Of a stretch of 6,160 nucleotides of DNA, positions 1-5,980 are shown piece by piece; position 1 is the first letter of the stretch, and each line of letters begins with the position of its first letter. Below the pieces are notes generated by a model. That model was not told where the DNA came from, searched no databases, and worked only from the letters and a program-made list of their open reading frames with translations. The position numbers were made by a program, and so were the translations under genes. Origin of the DNA: Lentimicrobium sp. (GTDB lineage: Bacteria > Bacteroidota > Bacteroidia > Bacteroidales > Lentimicrobiaceae); contig JAAXUD010000184.1 of assembly GCA_013336205.1 (NCBI GenBank), forward strand, positions 1 through 6,160, given 5' to 3'.

Positions 1-995
1 ACCAGTGCTTTGGTTGTGCGGGTACCGCCCCAACCTCCACCAACACCAAATTGTGCCGGGTCCATACTACCACCTATTGCAGCGTGAATCAGGTATACCA
101 TTCCACCATAAGAACGGGTGAATTCACCATCAAAGTTAATTGCGAAAATCATTTCAGGGCTGGTATGGTTATCAGCTGTAAAGTTGTTCTTATAGTTTGG
201 AGCTAATTGATAGCCGGCACCAAGCACTTTTTCACAGTAAGCAAGACATTCCGTATTTTTATTCTGCCCTGTATAAACAGGTGCGTTCTGGTACAGTTTA
301 GCTAAGAGAGTCCAGGCTGCAGCCTGATCAGCGCGTCCATATTCAAAACGGGGGGCACCAAGCTTATCTTCGATAGCCTTTAACTCACTTTCAATATAGG
401 CAAACAGTTCTTCGCGGGTGGTTTGTCTTGGGAAGAAGGCGCCGGGACTATCATCCTCTGTAATAAAAGGAGGGTTCCCGAATAGATCGAGTGCATGCCA
501 GTATGACAAAGCCCTGATAAAACGTGCTTCAGCAGCGTAGCGCTGAATATTGGCATCTGAATTATCCTTGGTTGCCCTTACATACTCATTGGAAAGTGCA
601 ATGGTAAAGAATATCCTGGAATATACGGCCTGAATAAATACATCATTCGGTGACCATGTCTGCCAGTGAAAGTCTTTGATGGTAGCATCATTCCAGGCAA
701 TTACTGCCTCATCTGTTGAAAGTTCCTGAACATTCCAGTACTGACGAAGATAATTGGAAAATCCTTCATCTATACCCGCAATATCAGGATTGCCTGATGG
801 GCCTTGCTGTCCGCTTACTGCGTATGAAGCATAAAGCTTTGCCAAACCCTGAAGATAGGATTCAGGACTATCATATACATTCGCGGAGGTCGTGGTATTC
901 TTGTCTAATGGTGTAACATCCAGATCCTTGATACAAGATGCCGTAACGACTGCCAGAAACAAAACAGTCATCGATATTTTAAGGTACTTTTTCAT
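1..995 (-). CDS. susD: SusD/RagB-family glycan-binding lipoprotein, C-terminus cut by window edge
   Basis: I translated this gene from the complement: 331 N-terminal residues are visible and the C-terminus lies outside the window (family members usually exceed 500 residues). It begins MKKYLKIS, followed by a hydrophobic stretch and a lipobox ending TASC with Cys21. The residues after the Cys (IKDLDVTP) contain acidic and lysine residues, as in Bacteroidota surface-lipoprotein export signals. Family hallmarks are YWNVQELSTDE (86-96), AEARFIRALSYWHALDLFG (155-173), GRADQAAAWTLLAKLY (220-235, a TPR-like helix) and SPEMIFAINFDGE (279-291). SusD proteins sit on the outer surface as a lid on SusC and bind oligosaccharides. 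The GH13 enzyme nearby suggests an alpha-glucan ligand, which is inference. It lies 12 bases after susC and is surely co-transcribed. An in-frame ATG four codons upstream (1005-1007) abuts the susC stop; I prefer 995 because it gives the normal MKK signal-peptide start. No Shine-Dalgarno is seen. Confidence 0.95.
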   Translation of the reverse strand, partial: MKKYLKISMTVLFLAVVTASCIKDLDVTPLDKNTTTSANVYDSPESYLQGLAKLYASYAVSGQQGPSGNPDIAGIDEGFSNYLRQYWNVQELSTDEAVIAWNDATIKDFHWQTWSPNDVFIQAVYSRIFFTIALSNEYVRATKDNSDANIQRYAAEARFIRALSYWHALDLFGNPPFITEDDSPGAFFPRQTTREELFAYIESELKAIEDKLGAPRFEYGRADQAAAWTLLAKLYQNAPVYTGQNKNTECLAYCEKVLGAGYQLAPNYKNNFTADNHTSPEMIFAINFDGEFTRSYGGMVYLIHAAIGGSMDPAQFGVGGGWGGTRTTKAL

Positions 996-1007
996 ATCAA
1001 TCAGCAT

Positions 1008-4000
1008 TTAAAAATTTAAGTTAATACCTAAAACAAACGTACGTGCACGTGGATAGAAATTGTTATCAATACCGCCATCAACTTCAGGGTCAAGACCGTT
1101 GTAATTACTAAGTACAAGCGCATTCTGAACCGTGAAACTTAAACGTGCATCAAGTTTTTCATTTAACAACTCGTTAAAACTATATCCAATACTTACATTG
1201 TCTAAACGGAAGAAAGATGCGTTTTCAATGTAGAAATCAGACCAGTACTGAGGATTGTTGAATTTGGTAAGGTTGACCTGAGTGGGCAGGTTGTTATAAA
1301 AACCTGACTGGTTATATAAACTGGAGTAAACAGCGCTGGAAGAAGCAACATTGTTGTAAACATAGTTACCAATATTTGCCCTGGCCGACAACATAGCGTC
1401 AAACTTTTTATAACGAAGACTTGTAGAAAGTCCCATAACAAAGTCAGGTGCAGGTTTTTCGTAATGATATTTATTCTGTTCATTACCGGAAACATTTCCG
1501 CCATCACCACTGCGATCAATATAAAGTCCTTCAATAGGCATGCCATTGGCATCGTAAACCTGCTGAAATACATAGAATGAATTGGCTGCGTAGCCTACGT
1601 TGTTATTCTGAATAAAGTTACCAACACCACCACTGATGCCGCCAACCGGAACGCCTGGATAATCAGGATCGTCGTTGAGTGATATTTTAGTGATTTCGTT
1701 CTTGTTGTATGAAATATTGAATCCGATATTCCATAAAACATCCTTGGTAACCACTGGTTTCACATCAATCATAAACTCAATACCCTTATTCTCAAGACTT
1801 CCTACATTGGTTGTCAGATAGTTGGAAAAGTTACTACCAACAGCAATGGGAACATAACCAATCAGGTCTTCAGTCTGCCTGTTGTAAACATCAACAGCTC
1901 CGGTAACCCTATTGTCGTAAAATCCGAAATCCAATCCAATATTGTAAGTAGTGGTTGTTTCCCACTTTAAGTTTTCATCGTAAGGATTTGGGCGGAGTGT
2001 AGGATAGAAAGTATTGCCAAACTGATAGGAAGCAGTCGGTTCACTCAGCTGATAAACGGCAAGGTAAGGATAGTAATTGTCACCGATATCCTGCTGACCA
2101 GTTACACCATATCCCAAACGAAGTTTAAGGTCAGATAGATTTCTGACATCTTTTGCAAAACCTTCTTCTTTAATCTTCCATGCAAGAGCTACAGCCGGGA
2201 ATAATCCCCAGCGGTTTTCTTCTGAAAACCTTGAAGAACCGTCATCACGTAAAGTAACTGTTAAAAGATATTTATCATCCAGGGTATAATTTAACCTTCC
2301 GAAGAAAGAAACAAGGAAATTCTCATTGATATATTCAGTACTGTCCTGAATAATTGTTTCGTCACCATTGCGTGAGAAATTAGTCCCTTCTCTCTGGAAG
2401 TGCTGCCATGAATAACCGGCGGTCAGATCAATTTTGCTTTTAATGCTGGTGATATCTTTAACATAGTTAAGATAAAAGTCAAACAATTCCATACTCTTAT
2501 CCTGGGTATAGTCAATTTTCTGACCAATGCCCTGCCTGTATGTCCACGCTGCTTCATCCGGAGCATTGTTAACGCCTTCGCTGTTTGATTTGTCAAACCC
2601 TACATTTAGATTAGCCCTTAATTCAGGAAGGAAATGGAACTTATAATCTAGCTGAACATTACCCAACATACGGTTTACCGTAGAGTTATTGGTTGTCTGA
2701 TCGAGTAGTGCAACAGGATTGCTGACACCAATTGGATTGGGATATCCATTGGGATCCATAGAGCCATCAGCAAGAGTATCGGCAAGGTTAACCCAGGTGT
2801 GGTATCCGCCAAACCGGGTATTTCCATTATTAACCGGTTGGGTTGGATCGTAAGCAACTGAAGAACCTACTGCACCCTGATTACTGAAATCAGTTTTCGA
2901 TTGACTGCCCTTGAAATTAATATCAACTTTCAGATAGTCTTTTATCAACACAGGATTCAGATTTACTGCCCCCGAAAGGCGGCTCATGTTCGTGTTCTTC
3001 AGAATACCATCCTGATTTGTATAACCCAGTGAAGCACGATAAGGAAGTTGCTTAACATTACCAGCAACACTAAGGTTATGGTCCTGTGTAAATGAATTCT
3101 GATAAATTTCATTCTGCCAATCGGTATTCTCATTTCCAAGACGGCTAAGGGCTTTATCATTCAGTCCTGAGAAACCTTTATCTTTCAATTCAGTTACCAG
3201 GTTCTTATATTCTTCCCCTCCGAATACTTCTACTGTTGAAGGAATTGTATTCAGTGAAAAATTACCGCCATAACTGACCATCATTTTCTTGCCACCAGCT
3301 GAACTTCCCTTTTTGGTTGTAATCAGAATTACGCCATTAGAAGCGCGTGATCCGTAAATAGCTGTTGCAGAAGCATCTTTAAGTACAGTAAATGACTCAA
3401 TATCATTAGGATTGATAAGTGACAGCGGATTGGCTGTACCGGAGATTCCTGTATTATCTACAGGGATTCCATCGATAACAATCAAAGGATCATTACTGGC
3501 ATTCAGTGACGAACCTCCCCTGATCCTGATGGTTGAACCAGCACCTGGAGCACCACCACTTGAAGTGATAACAACCCCGGTTGTTTTACCAACAAGTAAA
3601 TCCTGTGGCGAGGTGATGGCTCCCCTGTTGAAATCTTTAGACGAGATAACAGCAACAGAACCGGTAGCGTCGCTTTTTTTCACAGTTCCATATCCGATTA
3701 CTACAGCTTCTTCCAGCGTAGTAACAGATGAAATCATGACAACTTTGAGTGTAGTCTGATCCCCTATTACAATCTCCTGGGTAAGGTAACCGATAAATGA
3801 GAACATCAGTGTTGCACCTTTATCGACATTAATTGTAAAACTACCATCAATATCGGTAATTGTACCTGTCGTTGTGCCTTTGACGGCAATGGAAACACCA
3901 GGCATGGTAGTTCCATCATTAGCATCTGTAACTTTCCCTGTAACTCTGACGCCCTGGGCGAAACCCTGGATTGTAAAAGTCAGACTCAGAAAAAGAAACA

Positions 4001-4031
4001 GAACTTTCAGCAATGTAAAATGCTTCTTCAT
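1008..4031 (-). CDS. susC: SusC/RagA-family TonB-dependent outer-membrane transporter
   Basis: This is a complete protein of 1007 residues, the usual SusC length. It imports oligosaccharides across the outer membrane using TonB/ExbBD energy, paired with SusD. In order: a signal peptide (1-25, MKKHFTLLK then a hydrophobic core ending GFA before Q26); a carboxypeptidase-D-regulatory-like Ig domain (about 28-103, with VTGKVTDANDG and GSFTINVDKG); and a TonB-box-like stretch with EEAVVIGYGTVKKSDATGSV (107-126). The plug domain (about 120-245) carries IRIRGGSSLNASNDPLIVIDG (168-188) and YGSRASNGVILITTKKG (226-242), both highly characteristic of the family. The 22-strand beta-barrel follows and ends in the aromatic terminus LGINLNF. 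No frameshift or missing segment was seen. It is the first gene of the susC-susD operon and is divergent from the LacI-type regulator. Substrate cannot be read from SusC itself; alpha-glucan is inferred from the neighbouring GH13 enzyme. Confidence 0.97.
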   Translation of the reverse strand: MKKHFTLLKVLFLFLSLTFTIQGFAQGVRVTGKVTDANDGTTMPGVSIAVKGTTTGTITDIDGSFTINVDKGATLMFSFIGYLTQEIVIGDQTTLKVVMISSVTTLEEAVVIGYGTVKKSDATGSVAVISSKDFNRGAITSPQDLLVGKTTGVVITSSGGAPGAGSTIRIRGGSSLNASNDPLIVIDGIPVDNTGISGTANPLSLINPNDIESFTVLKDASATAIYGSRASNGVILITTKKGSSAGGKKMMVSYGGNFSLNTIPSTVEVFGGEEYKNLVTELKDKGFSGLNDKALSRLGNENTDWQNEIYQNSFTQDHNLSVAGNVKQLPYRASLGYTNQDGILKNTNMSRLSGAVNLNPVLIKDYLKVDINFKGSQSKTDFSNQGAVGSSVAYDPTQPVNNGNTRFGGYHTWVNLADTLADGSMDPNGYPNPIGVSNPVALLDQTTNNSTVNRMLGNVQLDYKFHFLPELRANLNVGFDKSNSEGVNNAPDEAAWTYRQGIGQKIDYTQDKSMELFDFYLNYVKDITSIKSKIDLTAGYSWQHFQREGTNFSRNGDETIIQDSTEYINENFLVSFFGRLNYTLDDKYLLTVTLRDDGSSRFSEENRWGLFPAVALAWKIKEEGFAKDVRNLSDLKLRLGYGVTGQQDIGDNYYPYLAVYQLSEPTASYQFGNTFYPTLRPNPYDENLKWETTTTYNIGLDFGFYDNRVTGAVDVYNRQTEDLIGYVPIAVGSNFSNYLTTNVGSLENKGIEFMIDVKPVVTKDVLWNIGFNISYNKNEITKISLNDDPDYPGVPVGGISGGVGNFIQNNNVGYAANSFYVFQQVYDANGMPIEGLYIDRSGDGGNVSGNEQNKYHYEKPAPDFVMGLSTSLRYKKFDAMLSARANIGNYVYNNVASSSAVYSSLYNQSGFYNNLPTQVNLTKFNNPQYWSDFYIENASFFRLDNVSIGYSFNELLNEKLDARLSFTVQNALVLSNYNGLDPEVDGGIDNNFYPRARTFVLGINLNF

Positions 4032-4058
4032 AATTCTGGTTTTGGTTGGTGGTTTGAT
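4032..4058 (-). promoter_or_regulatory. A/C-rich translation leader of susC, no Shine-Dalgarno
   Basis: Read on the minus strand, the bases just before the susC ATG are rich in A and C and almost free of G, with repeated CCAA/AACC elements (CAAACCACCAACCAAAACC and then AGAATT before the ATG). There is no GGAGG-like sequence. Unstructured A/C-rich leaders are common before highly expressed Bacteroidota genes, which largely do not rely on Shine-Dalgarno pairing. The sequence is seen directly; a role in ribosome loading is inference. Confidence 0.4.
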
Positions 4059-4330
4059 TAATTATTAATTAATAAAAATAATTCCCGATTAAAAAATGAA
4101 ACAACAATAAATAACATTCATGGGCCTTCCATAAGAAGAATCAAATATTCAAACCGAATATCAATAGTTGTAACCATGAAAAACTTTTTTCAGACCTCTA
4201 AATATATGAATAAACAAATCAATTCTACCGAAGGGCGAAACTGATTTTTTTATAATCAGTAAATATTCCTGACTCAAAAACAATAAAATTGTCATTTTTG
4301 AACCGCATAAAATATTGCTAAGAACAATTC

Positions 4331-4367
4331 AGCAGGAAACATGCTAAAAAAATTAATTATTCCTGCT
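4331..4367. repeat. 8-bp perfect inverted repeat with 21-base spacer in the susC upstream region
   Basis: AGCAGGAA (4331-4338) is mirrored exactly by TTCCTGCT (4360-4367). The spacer between them is A/T-rich. Neither strand has a T-run right after the repeat, so it is not an obvious terminator. It lies between the operator island and susC. It could be a stem in the susC leader RNA, if transcription begins upstream of it, or a protein-binding dyad. No known motif was recognised. Confidence 0.4.
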
Positions 4368-4438
4368 TTGGAGGCACAATGTTAAGCAAAAATTAATTTC
4401 TAATCTACTTATTCATCAAGTAATTAGATGATTTTTTT

Positions 4439-4477
4439 AAAAAAAAAGGCGCAATCGTTTCCGCAATCGATTGCGCC
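4439..4477 (-). terminator. Intrinsic-terminator-like hairpin directed toward susC
   Basis: GGCGCAATCG (4448-4457) and CGATTGCGCC (4468-4477) are exact reverse complements, giving a 10-bp stem with 7 G:C pairs and a 10-base loop. Read on the minus strand, the stem is followed directly by nine Ts (complement of the A-run 4439-4447), the classical shape of a Rho-independent terminator. No gene ends here in that direction: the only minus-strand gene ahead is susC. It would therefore act as a leader attenuator, if susC transcription starts upstream of it, or as an insulator against antisense transcription from the regulator side. Most of the symmetry may instead exist because the same bases form LacI-type operators, so termination is only a possibility. 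Confidence 0.4.
4450..4475. promoter_or_regulatory. Tandem overlapping LacI-family operators
   Basis: CGCAATCGATTGCG (4462-4475) is a perfect 14-bp palindrome with a central CG step, the canonical form of a LacI/GalR-family operator. Overlapping it by 2 bp is CGCAATCGTTTCCG (4450-4463), an imperfect version also centred on CG: its left half is identical and its right half (read as CGGAAAC) matches at 5 of 7 positions. The two centres are 12 bp apart, a little over one helical turn. The site lies 149 bases before the regulator start and about 420 bases before susC, so the LacI-family protein encoded next door is the obvious ligand. The sequence pattern is seen directly; which promoter it controls, and whether by repression or activation, is inferred. 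Confidence 0.75.
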
Positions 4478-4573
4478 CGATAAATTCAGCAAAAAATCAG
4501 CTTCAATAATTGTCATTTAGCGTCCCTGATCAGCACTATTTATAAAAAAATCTCTTTAATGATTATTTTATCA

Positions 4574-4591
4574 TCTATTTGAGTATCTTTA
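4574..4591 (+). promoter_or_regulatory. Possible -7 elements of the regulator-gene promoter
   Basis: Two near matches to the Bacteroidota -7 consensus TAnnTTTG occur before the LacI-type gene: TCTATTTG (4574-4581) and TATCTTTA (4584-4591), each 7 bases short of or at one mismatch from the consensus with its fixed positions otherwise met. The second would give a 5' leader of about 25-30 bases. No TTTG element is present at the expected -33 spacing for either, so this is a weak call. Confidence 0.25.
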
Positions 4592-4624
4592 TCCGGAAAA
4601 CATAAAAAATGTTAATGATCTGAA

Positions 4625-5635
4625 ATGAAATCGAACCTTATATCGATCAATGATATTGCCAGGGCATTAGGAATTTCACCATCAACTGTTTCACGCGCTT
4701 TAAAAGATCATCCTGATATAAGCACAGAGACAAAAAGAGTTGTAAAAGAATATGCTGAACAGGTTAATTACCGGCCAAACGCCTTAGCTTTAAGTTTAAA
4801 AAGGCAACGGTCCAATACGCTTGGGCTGATAATTCCTGAAATAGTTCACCACTTTTTTTCCTCTGTGATCAGTGGAATTGAAGAACTGGCGTATGCGAAG
4901 GGATACAGAATCATCATTTGTCAATCAAACGAAGATTATCAGCGTGAGGTTATTAACACCCAGGTTTTACTCGACAACAGAGTTGATGGTATAATTATAT
5001 CAATGAGTAAAACCACCACAGATCCGGCACACTTTAAAGACCTGATAGACAGTGGAATACCGGTTGTATTTTTTGACCGGGTATGCGAAGAGGTTGAAAC
5101 TGACCGGGTTGTCATTGCTGATTTTGAAGGGGCATTGCTGGCCACCAGTCATTTGATTGAGCGCGGGTGCAAAAAAATACTTCACCTCGCATCACCACAG
5201 CATCTCTTAATCGGTCGGCTCAGGCTGCAGGGATACCTGAAAGCCTTGTCCAATTATGGTATTGAATATGATCCTTCCTATGTTCTTCAATGCGATACAC
5301 GACAGGAAGTAACTGATCTGAAAGACCAGATTCTGCGCCTTGCGCCAGAAATTGACGGTATTTTTGCTGTAAATGATTTCACAGCAATCGCAGCCATGCA
5401 ACTATTGCAGGAAAACGGGTACAAAATACCAGAAGATATTGCGGTAACAGGCTTCGGAAATGACCCGATTGCCAGCATTGCCCACCCACCCCTTACCACC
5501 GTTGAACAAAGGGGATTTGAAATGGGAAGACAATCCGTCGAGATTCTTATTCGCCGGATTGAAAATCCATCAACATTTATTGACTTTCAGACAAGGGTAA
5601 TTCCGGTTTCAATTGAAAAACGGGCTTCCAGTTGA
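4625..5635 (+). CDS. LacI/GalR-family transcriptional regulator, probable alpha-glucan locus controller
   Basis: This 336-residue protein has the normal length and layout of the LacI/GalR family. The N-terminal helix-turn-helix spans about 6-33 (ISINDIARALGISPSTVSRAL, with the invariant TVSRAL at 21-26). The hinge helix (RPNALALSLK, 50-59) carries Leu58 where PurR has the leucine that wedges into the central CpG. A periplasmic-binding-protein-like sensor domain begins at NTLGLIIPEI (64-73) and includes VDGIIISMS (120-128), VVFFDR (147-152), DGIFAVNDFTA (244-254) and the C-terminal VTGFGNDPIASIAHPPLTTV (274-293). Proteins of this family bind a cytoplasmic sugar or sugar phosphate and release or bind a palindromic CG-centred operator; such a site lies upstream at 4450-4475. 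Divergence from susC and closeness to a GH13 gene suggest control of alpha-glucan uptake, possibly with autoregulation; the effector is unknown. The start at 4625 gives the standard short N-terminus before the HTH. No Shine-Dalgarno is seen. Confidence 0.95.
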   Translation: MKSNLISINDIARALGISPSTVSRALKDHPDISTETKRVVKEYAEQVNYRPNALALSLKRQRSNTLGLIIPEIVHHFFSSVISGIEELAYAKGYRIIICQSNEDYQREVINTQVLLDNRVDGIIISMSKTTTDPAHFKDLIDSGIPVVFFDRVCEEVETDRVVIADFEGALLATSHLIERGCKKILHLASPQHLLIGRLRLQGYLKALSNYGIEYDPSYVLQCDTRQEVTDLKDQILRLAPEIDGIFAVNDFTAIAAMQLLQENGYKIPEDIAVTGFGNDPIASIAHPPLTTVEQRGFEMGRQSVEILIRRIENPSTFIDFQTRVIPVSIEKRASS

Positions 5636-5638
5636 TGC

Positions 5639-5732
5639 AAAGTAAAAAGTAAAAAGTCTAAAGTAAAAAGTAAAAAGTAAAAAAAAGTTCAAAGTTCAAA
5701 GTTCAAAGCTCAAAGTAAAAAGTCTAAAGTCT
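5639..5732 (+). repeat. Tandem heptamer array (AAAGTAA / AAAGTCT / AAAGTTC variants)
   Basis: Thirteen 7-base units start three bases after the regulator stop. Six run from 5639 to 5680 (AAAGTAA twice, AAAGTCT, AAAGTAA three times). Three extra As follow (5681-5683). Seven more run from 5684 to 5732 (AAAGTTC three times, AAAGCTC, AAAGTAA, AAAGTCT twice). Degenerate remnants (AAAG plus an A-run, CTCT, AAAGTGA) continue to about 5755. The first four positions AAAG are invariant; the last three vary as TAA, TCT, TTC or CTC. The plus strand is A-rich with no internal complementarity, so it is neither a CRISPR array nor a hairpin terminator. The period of seven cannot keep a reading frame and no coding extension is visible. 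Similar non-coding heptamer runs occur in other Bacteroidota genomes as far as I recall; their role is not known to me. Confidence 0.9.
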
Positions 5733-5755
5733 AAAGAAAAAAAACTCTAAAGTGA

Positions 5756-5980
5756 GTTGAGTGAAAAGAAACTAAACCTTGACTGTTGTTAAGTAAGATT
5801 GCATACGATTAGCGGATTAAAACGGAAGAAGTTGAATGATACCCGGGCAAAAGCAAGAATTTGATATCAGTTTTCAAAAAAAGCTTCGTTTTACAATCAA
5901 AATAAGTTATTCAGCCTGCATGTTGTATCCGCGGCTGCTAAAATCATATATCTAATTCCTCCCGAAAAAATCAGCCTAAA
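5756..5980. other. Non-coding stretch between heptamer array and GH13 gene
   Basis: Together with the repeat array, 345 bases separate the LacI-type gene from the next coding start. This part is no longer repetitive. I see no gene, no intrinsic terminator for the regulator, no convincing TTTG/TAnnTTTG promoter and no clear copy of the LacI-type operator. Its length suggests the GH13 gene has its own promoter here, perhaps poorly matching the consensus, but read-through from the regulator gene is also possible. Confidence 0.6.

Larger units (their letters stand above)
4032..4624. other. Divergent intergenic region between susC and the LacI-type regulator
   Basis: These 593 bases hold no credible gene. 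They are strongly AT-rich apart from the GC-rich operator/hairpin island at 4448-4477. Roughly 415 bases separate the island from the susC start, longer than a promoter and leader usually need. Minor dyads seen are ATATTC/GAATAT (4145-4150 and 4156-4161), ACTGATT/AATCAGT (4240-4246 and 4254-4260), TTCATGG/CCATGAA (4117-4123 and 4174-4180) and AGCAGGAA/TTCCTGCT (4331-4338 and 4360-4367). I searched the minus strand for the Bacteroidota promoter pattern (TTTG, about 20 bases, TAnnTTTG). I found only partial -7 matches, such as AATATTTG (complement of 4142-4149) and AATTTTTG (complement of 4387-4394), none with a good -33 element. The susC start site is therefore unplaced. Confidence 0.8.

Noticed and set aside
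716..916. A 66-codon plus-strand open frame inside susD
   Set aside because: It is antisense to clear SusD coding sequence, with no recognisable signature or initiation context.
1202..1573. A 123-codon minus-strand open frame within susC in another frame
   Set aside because: It overlaps conserved barrel-coding sequence of the complete SusC protein and has no domain of its own.
3412..3759. A 115-codon open frame on the plus strand inside susC
   Set aside because: It lies antisense to the strongly conserved SusC plug domain. Its translation is low-complexity and rich in Pro, Val, Thr and Ser, with no domain; it is a frame shadow.
3874..4068. A 64-codon plus-strand open frame running from the susC start region into the intergenic region
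   Set aside because: Most of it is the antisense of the SusC signal peptide and Ig-like domain. No promoter or family resemblance was seen.
4379..4396. GGAGG four bases before an ATG on the plus strand (five-codon frame MLSKN)
   Set aside because: Bacteroidota make little use of Shine-Dalgarno sites, the frame is only five codons long, and it ends over 200 bases before the regulator gene.
4609..4623. A four-codon frame (MLMI) ending one base before the regulator ATG
   Set aside because: It is too short to judge; such frames arise often by chance in AT-rich leaders and no attenuation structure accompanies it.
5639..5755. The heptamer array considered as a CRISPR array
   Set aside because: The units are 7 bases and contiguous, with no unique spacers, so it is a simple tandem repeat.
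5801..5814. GCATACGATTAGCG, a possible degenerate LacI-type operator before the GH13 gene
   Set aside because: Its right half has an inserted base relative to GATTGCG and its left half matches poorly, so it lacks dyad symmetry.
5912..5937. CAGCC / GGCTG inverted repeat upstream of the GH13 gene
   Set aside because: The arms are only 5 bp with a 16-base loop, which is expected by chance, and no T-run follows.
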